DNA of 64,000 bases from Bdellovibrionales bacterium (GTDB lineage Bacteria > Bdellovibrionota > Bdellovibrionia > Bdellovibrionales > JAMPXM01), in assembly GCA_005808505.1 (NCBI GenBank), contig SYLX01000215.1, forward strand, positions 1-64,000, in the 5' to 3' direction. Under the pieces are notes generated by a model, which was given only the letters and a program-made list of their open reading frames with translations, had not been told where the DNA came from and ran no database searches. A program made the translations under genes and the position numbers. This document shows, piece after piece, positions 15,709-23,759 of the stretch. The stretch's first letter is position 1. The number at the start of each line of letters is the position of its first letter.

Positions 15709-18096
15709 ATGAAATCGATGAAGCTAGCGCTGGCTGTTGCCTGCATTGGTGCCACTTCGTGCGTTTCGATGATGAGCAATGAACCCGAGATGGTTGCCGG
15801 AATCAACGAACCCACCGATCAAGACATCCAAGCATATCTCGCCAGCCCTCAAGGGAAAGCGCGCCAAGAAAAACTCGCGAAAGTCTTTGCGAGCTTGAAG
15901 CAAACCCGCAACGTGGCTTCAACGACTGGAGGACTTCGTGACGTAAAAACGGCGCAAGATAAATCGGCAAATGAAGTTGCCGTCTACTTAGATGGTGCTT
16001 CTACGCAATTCATGGCGGCACCCGAAACGAATTATGCGATCAACTCGGCAAAAGATGAGGCCGAGATTACCAAGTTTAAAGCTTATCTGATCGGCAAGAA
16101 AAGCCAGCTTGGAATCGACGAACGGGTGAAGATCGACTTCAATACGCTCTCCGTAATCAAGCGTGGTTCCCTCGTGAGCGTTCGACTCCAACAAGTCATT
16201 TCACGAAACAAAAGCAAGAATTTCAATTACACGGTCCCCGTCGTTGGCGCCGGTGTGGTCGCACAGATCGAAAGCGGTAAGCTTCAATCGATCAAGAGCA
16301 CACTGCTCAATCCGCCTGACGTGAGCATGGTTTTCCAGAATCCCGGTATCGATCTTTCCGCACTCAGCGAGAGAGAGTTCGATACGCTCCTCACATTGAT
16401 CCGCAAACCGAAAGATGAGGCGAAACTTGAAGCTTTCTTCTCCGCGATTGCGAAGGCTTCGAAACTTGATTTCAATCTCACGAAATTCCGCGAACTTGAA
16501 CTTCCCGAGCAACGCACGAAGCTCACGGAATTCTTTAATCAAATGGGCCCCGTCTCGACGGTGAAGCTCCTGGTGAATATGGCTCGCCGAGGCGAACTCG
16601 CGCTCACTAAACACGGTGATTATTGGTTCTTCCAATTGAGTCATCTGTTTGACCTTCCCTTTGAACTGGATATCGAGATTCCCGCGACTCCGAACGAGAA
16701 GCTAAAAGCGCGTAATCTTCGTGGAAAGCTTCTTCACACGATGGTTACTGTCTACGAGGCCAAACTTTTTCCGAGTTCTCCCATCACACGCGTTGCGGTC
16801 GCAGGAGTTGATGATGGTGCGGAAGTCATCCCAATTGGAAATTCGAATAAAGGCATTACGGCCGCGAGAATCGCTCAAGGCGTAGTGCGCTACTATCGCG
16901 ACTACTTCAACTGGGTTGGGATCATGGGCTATGATCCTAGCGAGAACGTCAGCGTTTACATCAACAACACCGACGAGAAGTTCAGTGATAACGCTTACTA
17001 CTCTCACGGCGATCGCGCGGTCGTTTTAGGTGCCGGCGGTTGGCGGCATCAAGGAATTGACAAATCCTACAGCATCATAGGGCACGAATACTCTCATGGT
17101 GTCGTCGCTTCTTCGGCTGGTCTTGTATATGAAGGAGACTCCGGAGCTTTGAACGAGCACTTCGCAGACGTGCAGGGTATCTTTAGCCGCGCCTATACAA
17201 AAGGTGAGCGCCTGAATTACGTCTACGGTGACGACGGTATTAATCCTTCTGCGGTGACGTACGAAAAAATGGTTCGAGGAGCAACACTCAAAACCCTGGG
17301 CGTCACAGCCGATCAAATCAAGCGCTACAATCTTGAGGGTATTGGCTTCCGTCATCTTTACTTCCCCGAGCTTTCATTCAGCACTTCGTTTAGTCACTAC
17401 GCCGAAGTCACCGGCCGGTACGGCACAAAGTGTGAGCCTTCGGAAGACAATGATTACTGCGGCGTCCACTATGCATCGGGCGTTGCGAATCGTGCGGTCT
17501 CACTCTTGATCGATCGACTCGGCGAAGGTGCGGTTCGTTCACTCGTCTTCAATACGGTGACGTCACGTCTTGGCTTCCGTGCCTCCATGCAAGAGTATGC
17601 TCGTCAAATGTACGAGGAGTGTTTGACGAACCCTGCTTACGGCGCAACGGATGACCAGTGCGCAATCATCCCGAACACGTTTGCGGAAGTTGGCGTCGGT
17701 TATCCAGTCGCGAAGCCTGCTCCGCCAAAGTACGATCCGGTTCCGCCGAAACCGGCTCCTAAACCGGCTCCGAAGCCCGCTCCGCAACCGGAGCCTGAAG
17801 ACGGGCTTCCAACATTGAAGCTCTGCGGCCTCACGGCACCGAAGAAAAATAAAAACGTCACCATCATCGACAACAAGTTTGATGCGGCTTTAATCATCGC
17901 TTCTGGCTTCAGTGATCTGACGCGGGGAAGTTTCGCCGGTATCGAAAAGCATAAATGCGCATGCGCTCAAGGCCGCATTTCGCAGATGCAGAATTCGAAG
18001 GGTGTTGTTTTCAACTACTTCTACGATGTCATCTCGTGGGAGAAGAAACCCGATTCCGCATGTAAAGGGATCGTGTTCAAGAGCGCGGCTGATTAA
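15709..18096 (+). CDS. M4-family (thermolysin-like) metallopeptidase with Pro/Lys linker and Cys-rich tail
   Basis: The 795-residue protein starts with a lipoprotein-type signal (ACIGATSC near residue 19). A propeptide-like region extends to about residue 330. The M4 catalytic domain has HEYSH at 459-463, the third zinc ligand Glu 483 in GALNEHFAD, and the downstream active-site region CGVHYASGVANRA (about 584). A linker of PKPAPKPAP repeats (about 665-695) joins a C-terminal domain of some 95 residues containing four cysteines. The enzyme should be a zinc endopeptidase outside the inner membrane, possibly secreted and self-processed. AGGAGT precedes the ATG. The tail domain is not recognised and could bind substrate or surface. 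Confidence 0.88.
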   Translation: MKSMKLALAVACIGATSCVSMMSNEPEMVAGINEPTDQDIQAYLASPQGKARQEKLAKVFASLKQTRNVASTTGGLRDVKTAQDKSANEVAVYLDGASTQFMAAPETNYAINSAKDEAEITKFKAYLIGKKSQLGIDERVKIDFNTLSVIKRGSLVSVRLQQVISRNKSKNFNYTVPVVGAGVVAQIESGKLQSIKSTLLNPPDVSMVFQNPGIDLSALSEREFDTLLTLIRKPKDEAKLEAFFSAIAKASKLDFNLTKFRELELPEQRTKLTEFFNQMGPVSTVKLLVNMARRGELALTKHGDYWFFQLSHLFDLPFELDIEIPATPNEKLKARNLRGKLLHTMVTVYEAKLFPSSPITRVAVAGVDDGAEVIPIGNSNKGITAARIAQGVVRYYRDYFNWVGIMGYDPSENVSVYINNTDEKFSDNAYYSHGDRAVVLGAGGWRHQGIDKSYSIIGHEYSHGVVASSAGLVYEGDSGALNEHFADVQGIFSRAYTKGERLNYVYGDDGINPSAVTYEKMVRGATLKTLGVTADQIKRYNLEGIGFRHLYFPELSFSTSFSHYAEVTGRYGTKCEPSEDNDYCGVHYASGVANRAVSLLIDRLGEGAVRSLVFNTVTSRLGFRASMQEYARQMYEECLTNPAYGATDDQCAIIPNTFAEVGVGYPVAKPAPPKYDPVPPKPAPKPAPKPAPQPEPEDGLPTLKLCGLTAPKKNKNVTIIDNKFDAALIIASGFSDLTRGSFAGIEKHKCACAQGRISQMQNSKGVVFNYFYDVISWEKKPDSACKGIVFKSAAD

Positions 18097-18154
18097 GCGT
18101 TCTGTCGACCCGTTTTTGGCTTCGCCGGGCGTTTTGGACTGGCGAAGACTCTCC

Positions 18155-18811
18155 TCAGGCGGCTGCTTTATCTTGTGTCCTGAAAAAAGCGTGCACCAAC
18201 GAGGCCCAGAAGAATCCCGCTAGCAGTCCGCCCACAGAGTCGGTCGGGAAATGGGTTGCCGTTAGAATTCGAGCGATCGCGACAGCAAAAATCAAAACTC
18301 CTGCTGTTACGTAAAGACCACGCCTCGGAAGTGAGGGAGCCTTGCTTCCTTTGAGTGCTTCAGTCGCCATCAGCGCAAGCGTGAAATACATGGCCGTTGC
18401 CGTTAAGGTGTGGCCGCTTGGATATGAACTTGTGTAGAAGCCTAACGATTCTGAGATCTCTTCGGGGCGTTCCCTTTGAACGAGCCACTTCGACGATCCC
18501 GTTATCAGTCCCGATCCGCAAACCGCGATCAAGTACTGCAGACTCGATCGTGTCGATCGAAGGAGCAGCGTCACAGCAACTACTGTCGACGAGATGAGGA
18601 TCACGCCCATCGTTGAGCCGAGTGCTCCCGCTTCCATCGCAAAGTGAAGTACCGTTTCTGAGCGATAATCGATCCACTCTTTCAAGAGCTTCGCTTCGAA
18701 CTTTCCAATGGCGGGCATTGCAGCCACAACGATCGAAAGGACGATATAAAGAATTGCGGCGAAGATCGCCCATCGAAGCCAGGAATTGGTTTTAAATTTT
18801 GGAAGTTTCAT
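18155..18811 (-). CDS. PAP2-family membrane phosphatase
   Basis: The 218-residue integral membrane protein has about five or six transmembrane segments. The three phosphatase motifs are present: [16 protein letters not shown] with the catalytic His, and [16 protein letters not shown]. Members dephosphorylate lipid phosphates such as undecaprenyl pyrophosphate or phosphatidate at the periplasmic face. The gene converges with the M4 gene and diverges from phnA with 79 bases between starts. Confidence 0.9.
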   Translation of the reverse strand: MKLPKFKTNSWLRWAIFAAILYIVLSIVVAAMPAIGKFEAKLLKEWIDYRSETVLHFAMEAGALGSTMGVILISSTVVAVTLLLRSTRSSLQYLIAVCGSGLITGSSKWLVQRERPEEISESLGFYTSSYPSGHTLTATAMYFTLALMATEALKGSKAPSLPRRGLYVTAGVLIFAVAIARILTATHFPTDSVGGLLAGFFWASLVHAFFRTQDKAAA

Positions 18812-18890
18812 CGGCGCTCATCTTCACCGAGAGCGCTGGTCTCCGCAAATTGCCTTTTCGACACGTTTCGGAGCTGCTAGGCTGCCGCTC

Positions 18891-19274
18891 ATGGCGAACC
18901 AAACGGCAAACGAGAAAACGAACGAGAATCAATGCCCGCAATGCAAATCACAGAATATCTACCAAGACGGTAATCTCTGGATTTGCCCCGAGTGCGGCTA
19001 CGAGTGGAGCACGTTTGCTTCCGCTCAAAACACGACTGCTTCCGAAGTGGCGGACACCCGCATTCGCGATGCGTTCGGAAACGTCTTAAACGACGGCGAC
19101 ACGGTTACCGTTATCAAGGACCTTCGCATCAAAGGCTCCTCTTCGGTCGTTAAAGTCGGCACGAAAGTAAAGAACATCAAGCTTGCCGATGCTGGCGATG
19201 GTCACGACATCTCTTGCAAGATCGACGGGTTCGGAGCCATGAACCTAAAATCTGAATACGTAAAAAAGTCTTGA
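18891..19274 (+). CDS. phnA: PhnA/YjdM family protein
   Basis: The 127-residue protein has an N-terminal zinc ribbon (C15-x2-C18 and C32-x2-C35). The conserved PhnA domain follows ([26 protein letters not shown], then [12 protein letters not shown]). It is named for the Escherichia coli phn locus, but a role in phosphonate use is not established and the cellular function is unclear. The ATG at 18891 matches family N-termini. An earlier in-frame start would add nonhomologous residues. The ribosome site is weak. No phosphonate genes are nearby. Confidence 0.9.
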   Translation: MANQTANEKTNENQCPQCKSQNIYQDGNLWICPECGYEWSTFASAQNTTASEVADTRIRDAFGNVLNDGDTVTVIKDLRIKGSSSVVKVGTKVKNIKLADAGDGHDISCKIDGFGAMNLKSEYVKKS

Positions 19275-19282
19275 GCCGCGTT

Positions 19283-19368
19283 GCATCCCGCAAAGGTGCC
19301 AGGCACCCTTTGGTGGGCGGCACCCTTTGGTGCGCGCCGCGTCCCGAAAAGGTGCCAGGCACCTTTGC
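19283..19368. repeat. Cluster of GGTGCCAGGCACC palindromic repeats
   Basis: Three related units sit in 86 bases. 19283-19315 has the full unit, with GGTGCCAGGCACC and a CCCTTTGGTG extension. 19317-19332 is a partial GGCACCCTTTGGTG unit. 19340-19368 has AAAGGTGCCAGGCACCTTT. The first unit is identical over 33 bases to one at 20895-20927. The region just follows phnA and could act as a transcript-end hairpin. Confidence 0.85.
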
Positions 19369-19613
19369 GCAAGCACCTTGCCCTGTCTCATTTTGCCGAT
19401 TGGTTTCCGTTCTCCCCTTATTTGACCTAGCCACGCCAACGTAAACTGTCTTTATTCGGCACTATCCCCTGGGTTGAAACATCATTTAATCAATTCAGGT
19501 TTACTCCGATCGCGATAACTGGATTGAAGACCCCTCGTCGATGGACCGAAAAATTCTAAGTTCGGTTTATTAGGAACCTCATTCTTAAAATCCACCGACC
19601 AGCGAGGCATGAG

Positions 19614-19835
19614 ATGCTACCTCCGAAGACGGACCCCAGATGGAAAAAGATCGCGATGGATCCCACGGCTGTTGCGATGACAGCACTACCTTCTCGAATG
19701 CTTATGATGCGGATCAAACAGATTAATCCTGGAAATGATCCCAAGAAGCTCGAAGAGGCGATCGGTATCGCGTACGAGTTTTTCCAGAAAAACCAAAACA
19801 TTGTCGCCCAAGACATCAAACTGCTTTTCGGCTGA
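19614..19835 (+). CDS. Small uncharacterised protein
   Basis: The 73-residue protein is Lys- and Met-rich and largely helical (PSRMLMMRIKQINPGNDPKKLEEAIGIAYEFF). It has no signal peptide. The ATG follows GCGAGGCATGAG. Its stop lies 14 bases before the next gene on the same strand, which supports a two-gene operon. An ORF of similar size on the opposite strand has no ribosome site and no neighbours to support it. The family is not recognised. Confidence 0.6.
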   Translation: MLPPKTDPRWKKIAMDPTAVAMTALPSRMLMMRIKQINPGNDPKKLEEAIGIAYEFFQKNQNIVAQDIKLLFG

Positions 19836-19849
19836 GGAGCGAGGTCAAT

Positions 19850-20842
19850 ATGAAGTCCATGCAGAACGTAACTGAAGTTTCCGCTTTGATCCGCCAGGGT
19901 AAAAAGCTCGTACTTGCCGGCGATGAGGCTTTACTGGCGCAGCTTCCAACGGGTAATTGGATTGGCGGTACGATCCCCTACTTCATGAGTGAAGACGGCG
20001 GAGTTCTCACGCACGATCAGATTCAAGTGATCGAGCTTCCGCCCGAAGTCACCGAGGCCGATGTAAAATTCTACTCGAGCCGGGAGCTCGAGAAGATTCC
20101 AACGGATTACCGCAACAATGGTTTCAGCTGCATTATTATTCCGGCGGGCACCGAAGCTCATTCCAAGTTTGCGCGAGATTGCTCGACTTGGCCCTCGATA
20201 TTTGATCGCCCTCTGATGGGATGGATTTCCGGCGTCGACCTAAAAGACCTCGGCAAGGTGAAACCAAAAGTTTTCAACGGAAAGACGGGCAAGTCATCGG
20301 ATGAAGATGCTGTTGTGCTGCATTTGGATCTCATCCCCCGAAAAATGGCGAGCCTCAATATCATCAATCTTTTTAAGCAAGGGCCAGGCGATACAATCAC
20401 GTTCCCTGAAACCGAGTTCACGATCGGCGACTGTTTCGTAAACGGAGAGAAACGAAATTTCGCCGACTACTTGGCATCGAAGAAGATCAACACTCAACTT
20501 CCACTTGTTGCGAATTACATGGGAGCGATGGTGAACGTGAGCTTCCAGGGCGTCGATGCCGGCACGAAAAAGGTTTCTCTCTACGCGCCTGTTTTCCCCG
20601 GAGTCGAGTACAAGATCGCCGAACCGATCGGTGATTACGAGAAAGAGTTCAACAAGGAGATTGGGGCGCACGACGTTAAGCCCGCTTACACGTGCAACTG
20701 CATCTTAAACTACTTGTACGCAAACCTTGAAGGTAAGAAGACGGCGAACATCGTGGGACCGATCACCTTCGGTGAAATCGCCTACATGCTCCTGAACCAA
20801 ACGATGGTTTACCTCACGATCGACGACAAGATTAAGCTATAA
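19850..20842 (+). CDS. Uncharacterised cytoplasmic protein
   Basis: The 330-residue protein has no certain family. Its N-terminus (ALIRQGKKLVLAGDEALLAQLPTGNWIGGTIPYFM) and C-terminus (NCILNYLYANLEGKKTANIVGPITFGEIAYMLLNQTMVYLTI) distantly recall FIST-type sensory domains, which bind small ligands. No enzyme motif stands out. There is no signal peptide or membrane span. It is preceded closely by the 73-residue gene and followed by a strong hairpin. A ligand-binding or regulatory role is possible, with low certainty. Confidence 0.7.
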   Translation: MKSMQNVTEVSALIRQGKKLVLAGDEALLAQLPTGNWIGGTIPYFMSEDGGVLTHDQIQVIELPPEVTEADVKFYSSRELEKIPTDYRNNGFSCIIIPAGTEAHSKFARDCSTWPSIFDRPLMGWISGVDLKDLGKVKPKVFNGKTGKSSDEDAVVLHLDLIPRKMASLNIINLFKQGPGDTITFPETEFTIGDCFVNGEKRNFADYLASKKINTQLPLVANYMGAMVNVSFQGVDAGTKKVSLYAPVFPGVEYKIAEPIGDYEKEFNKEIGAHDVKPAYTCNCILNYLYANLEGKKTANIVGPITFGEIAYMLLNQTMVYLTIDDKIKL

Positions 20843-20849
20843 AGGATTC

Positions 20850-20888
20850 GCGGAGTTGGATTTGAAAGATCCAGCTCCGCTTCGGTTT
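20850..20888 (+). terminator. Hairpin after the uncharacterised 330-residue gene
   Basis: GCGGAGTTGGAT pairs with ATCCAGCTCCGC over 12 positions (one G-T) around a seven-base loop. The following TTCGGTTT is an interrupted T-run, so termination strength is uncertain. Confidence 0.6.
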
Positions 20889-20894
20889 CGCATC

Positions 20895-20927
20895 GCATCC
20901 CGCAAAGGTGCCAGGCACCCTTTGGTG
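20895..20927. repeat. Second locus of the GGTGCCAGGCACC repeat
   Basis: This unit is a perfect 33-base match to 19283-19315. It lies between the convergent ends of the 330-residue gene and the TetR gene. Confidence 0.88.
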
Positions 20928-20939
20928 ACCTTCGCGCCC

Positions 20940-21620
20940 TCAGGCCTGAGCGGCCAGGTGCTCCTTAAGATGCTGGTGGAGTGCGCGGAATACTTTCTTA
21001 TCTCGCAAGATTTTTACCATTCCGTAGGCGCCTTCGTGGTTCATGACGATGAACTCCGCGAGGTGGCGAATGTTGACGCCTTTTCTCAAGTGACCTCGAG
21101 ACTCGGCACGCTTGAGATTCTTCTCGATTCCGGAGATCCAAATCTCCAGAACGTCGCGGAGCTTATCGCGAAAGACCGGATCAACAGACGACATCTCCTG
21201 AATCAGGTTATTGAGCGGACATCCCAGCGACAAATGTTCTTCAGGACTCGCATCGATGATCTTTTTTAAATTGATCGTGATTCCCTCGAGCGGATTTTCG
21301 TATTCATCAAGAGGCGCGATCCAGCGATCGATCGTCATCTTGCGCAAGGTCTCATCAACGATCGCGTAACCGAGCGCTTCCTTCGTCGGGAAGTGATGAA
21401 AGAAAGCCCCCTTCGTCAAATCCGTTTTCTCGAGAATGTCGTTGATGCTGACGCCTTGAAAGCCATTTCTAAAAATCTCGTGGAAGGCAACGTCAAGAAT
21501 CTGCGCACGTGTCGCTTGCGGATTGCGAACTTTTGTTTTCGCATTCGCCTTGCCCAAAGGCCGTTTCGCATTTTTCAGATTCCGATGGCTAGGGAGGGAT
21601 GTCTTACTCATTTTATCCAT
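20940..21620 (-). CDS. TetR/AcrR family repressor
   Basis: The 226-residue protein has a basic N-terminal extension (about 30 residues). The TetR DNA-binding domain lies at about 36-82, with ATRAQILDVAFHEIFRNGF and the recognition region VSINDILEKTDLTKGAFFHHF. A helical ligand-binding domain includes LSLGCPLNNLIQEMS, typical of the group with a conserved GCPLxNL. It is transcribed divergently from the SRPBCC gene. The spacer holds two ATACC-N4-GGTAT palindromes, and an extended -10 (TGGTATGAT on the minus strand, 21703-21711) overlaps one of them, so autorepression is likely. The inducer is unknown. Confidence 0.92.
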   Translation of the reverse strand: MDKMSKTSLPSHRNLKNAKRPLGKANAKTKVRNPQATRAQILDVAFHEIFRNGFQGVSINDILEKTDLTKGAFFHHFPTKEALGYAIVDETLRKMTIDRWIAPLDEYENPLEGITINLKKIIDASPEEHLSLGCPLNNLIQEMSSVDPVFRDKLRDVLEIWISGIEKNLKRAESRGHLRKGVNIRHLAEFIVMNHEGAYGMVKILRDKKVFRALHQHLKEHLAAQA

Positions 21621-21705
21621 TCGAGAGCGCGTCGTCTCTCGTGCATAAGCCAGCTTTGTTTAAGGTCCAGATTTACAGATCCTCAGCGCTTTAGAATGAG
21701 AAATC

Positions 21706-21740
21706 ATACCAGCTGGTATTTACAACATACCACGGGGTAT
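21706..21740. promoter_or_regulatory. Paired TetR operators in the divergent promoter
   Basis: ATACC-AGCT-GGTAT (21706-21719) and ATACC-ACGG-GGTAT (21727-21740) are two palindromes with centres 21 bp apart, two helical turns. TGGTATTTA (21714-21722) resembles an extended -10 for the SRPBCC gene. TGGTATGAT on the other strand suits tetR. The same arrangement recurs at 28392-28426. Confidence 0.8.
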
Positions 21741-21779
21741 GTGAACCTTCAAGAAGCCCACCCAGACACCGGAGCCACC

Positions 21780-22319
21780 ATGATCCTCAAGCTGCTCGTG
21801 CTCTTTGCCATCATCGTGATTCTCTTTGGTTTCTACGCAGCGTATTTGCCGGCGGCCTTTCGAGTCGAGAGGAGCGTGACGATCAATGCATCGAAAGATT
21901 TGATCTTCCCCCACTTCAATAATTTGCAGAAGCTCGACGTCTGGAACCCCTTCTCGAAGTCGGATCCCCACATGAAGATGGCTTTCGCAGGCCCGACCGA
22001 AGGAGTAGGCGCAAAAGCCACCTGGGAAGGTAATGCACAAGCCGGTGCCGGCGCGATGGAAATCACTGAAAGTGTTCCGAACGAGTTTGTAAAAATGCGT
22101 CTGGATTTTCGTAAACCCTTTGAAGGCACGAACTACACTCAGTACTCTCTAAGTTCGCAAGGCGATCAAACGACCGCAACGTGGATAATGGAAGGAAAGA
22201 TGGCGTTCATTCCCCGAGCGATCAGCATCTTCTTCAGCATGGACAAGATGATGGGAAGAATGTTCGAACAGGGTCTTGCGCAAGTGAAAACGCTCTCCGA
22301 AGCCGAAGCAAAACGATAA
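21780..22319 (+). CDS. SRPBCC-family protein with N-terminal membrane anchor
   Basis: The 179-residue protein starts with one transmembrane helix (LKLLVLFAIIVILFGFYAAYL). A START/polyketide-cyclase-like SRPBCC domain follows (FRVERSVTINASKDLIFPHFNNLQKLDVWNPFSK, then WEGNAQAGAGAMEITE and FEGTNYTQYSLS). This fold binds hydrophobic small molecules in a cavity. The start is the ATG at 21780 just after GGAG. A much longer in-frame ORF reaches back into tetR and is not real. The gene is divergent from tetR and probably controlled by it. Confidence 0.85.
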   Translation: MILKLLVLFAIIVILFGFYAAYLPAAFRVERSVTINASKDLIFPHFNNLQKLDVWNPFSKSDPHMKMAFAGPTEGVGAKATWEGNAQAGAGAMEITESVPNEFVKMRLDFRKPFEGTNYTQYSLSSQGDQTTATWIMEGKMAFIPRAISIFFSMDKMMGRMFEQGLAQVKTLSEAEAKR

Positions 22320-22346
22320 GATCCTCCGAAAACACGCGGATCTTTT
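22318..22346 (+). terminator. Terminator of the SRPBCC gene
   Basis: AAGATCC pairs with GGATCTT around a 13-base loop and is followed by TTTT. The 5' arm overlaps the stop codon. MATE begins 42 bases later, so readthrough could still supply that gene. Confidence 0.5.
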
Positions 22347-22387
22347 AAAAGCACCCCGACCAAGACCGACGAAGCAGGAACAACTCA

Positions 22388-23755
22388 ATGAAGATCCGCG
22401 AAAAGTTCGCTGTCCTCCGCCGCGCCCTCAAAGGAGAAGAACACGACTATACGGAGGGAAACCTTTCGGAAGCCGTAATCCTCCTCTCCATCCCCATGAT
22501 CCTCGAGCTTGGCCTTGAGAGCGTCTTCGCCGTGGTCGATATGTTTTTTGTCAGTCGCCTTGGCCAAAACGCCATCGTGACCGTGGGTCTTACGGAATCC
22601 GTCGTGACCATCATCTACTCGCTCGGCATCGGCATCTCAACGGGCGCTACGGCGATTGTTGCGCGCAGAATCGGCGAGAAGAATCCCGAAGCAGCAGCAC
22701 ACGCGGGAGCTCAGGCGCTAGTCCTTGCCGCCATTGCTTCCATCATTCTAAGCATCGTCGGCGTCATCTTCGCCGGAGACATTCTTCGTTTGATGGGCGC
22801 CAGCGCAGGTGTCATTGAAGAAGGAACAAAATTCGCGCAGATCATGATTGGCGGGAACCTTGTTATTCTCCTTCTCTTCTTAATCAACGGAATTTTCCGC
22901 GGAGCCGGTGATGCTGCGATCGCGATGAAGAGCCTGTGGCTTGCTAGCATCGCGAACATCATTTTCTGCCCGATCTTCATCCACTTTTTCGGACTCACCG
23001 GCGCTGCGATTGCAACCGTGCTGGGAAGAGCAACGGGTGTCGCGTATCAATGTCGCCATCTTTTCAAAGGCGACGGTGTGCTGGAATTCCGCGCCTCGCA
23101 TTTTGCACTCGATCTTCCGGTCATCAAAACGGTCGCGCAAATTGCGTGGCCAGCGTCGTTTCAATTCTTAATCGGCAGCGGAAGCTGGATCTTCATCACC
23201 AAACTCGTGGCGGAGAGTGGCGGAACGGCGGCTTCCGCTGGCTACCAAATCGCGTTCCGAAACTTCGTCTTCTTCATTCTGCCCGCCTGGGGCTTGAGCA
23301 ACGCCGCCGCTACTCTTGTTGGACAAAACCTCGGCGCAAAGAAGTTCGATCGTGCGGAAGAAGCCGTCTACATCACCGCAAAATACAGCGCGGTCCTCAT
23401 GGCGATCGTGACGGTGTTCTTCTTCCTCTTCTCGGCTCCGATCGTGAGAATTTTCACGCAAGATCCCGAAGTCATCGCTCATGGAGTCCGCGCACTGCAG
23501 ATCATCGCTTCAGGCTACGTATTCTACGGGCTCGCGATGGTTATGACTCAGGCACTTAACGGCGCGGGCGACACGAAGACTCCCACGTGGATCAACTTCG
23601 TTTGCTTTTGGATTCTGCAGATGCCGCTCGCCTACGCACTCGTCAAAGGATTCGATGCGAGCGCCATCATCGCGGTTCCTGTTTCGGAAGCGATACTTGC
23701 TCTCATGGCTTGGTACTTCTTCCGCCGCGGAGGATGGAAGAAGGTTCAAGTCTGA
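22388..23755 (+). CDS. MATE family efflux transporter
   Basis: The 455-residue inner-membrane protein has twelve predicted spans. MATE hallmarks include the N-terminal LSIPMILELGLESVFAVVDMFFVSRLG and its second-half counterpart from about residue 245 (IAWPASFQFLIGSGSWIFITKLVAESGG). ALNGAGDTKTPTWINFVCFW is near the end. It should export cationic or hydrophobic compounds in exchange for Na+ or H+. The gene lies just downstream of the SRPBCC gene on the same strand, so the TetR operators may also affect it. It ends tail to tail with the GIDE-propeller gene. Confidence 0.93.
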   Translation: MKIREKFAVLRRALKGEEHDYTEGNLSEAVILLSIPMILELGLESVFAVVDMFFVSRLGQNAIVTVGLTESVVTIIYSLGIGISTGATAIVARRIGEKNPEAAAHAGAQALVLAAIASIILSIVGVIFAGDILRLMGASAGVIEEGTKFAQIMIGGNLVILLLFLINGIFRGAGDAAIAMKSLWLASIANIIFCPIFIHFFGLTGAAIATVLGRATGVAYQCRHLFKGDGVLEFRASHFALDLPVIKTVAQIAWPASFQFLIGSGSWIFITKLVAESGGTAASAGYQIAFRNFVFFILPAWGLSNAAATLVGQNLGAKKFDRAEEAVYITAKYSAVLMAIVTVFFFLFSAPIVRIFTQDPEVIAHGVRALQIIASGYVFYGLAMVMTQALNGAGDTKTPTWINFVCFWILQMPLAYALVKGFDASAIIAVPVSEAILALMAWYFFRRGGWKKVQV

Positions 23756-23759
23756 GTAG

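Noticed and set aside
18891-19274. Phosphonate degradation locus
   Set aside because: Only the phnA homolog is present. No C-P lyase or phosphonoacetate hydrolase gene occurs in the window.
19177-19439. Two minus-strand ORFs across the repeat cluster after phnA
   Set aside because: They run through the GGTGCCAGGCACC repeats and the end of phnA, have no ribosome site and no recognisable protein features.
19556-19819. Minus-strand 87-residue hydrophobic ORF
   Set aside because: It mirrors the plus-strand 73-residue gene, which has better spacing with the next gene. No partner or ribosome site supports the minus frame.
21393-21779. Long N-terminal extension of the SRPBCC gene
   Set aside because: It lies antisense to tetR and through its operators. 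The real start is the ATG at 21780 with GGAG before it.
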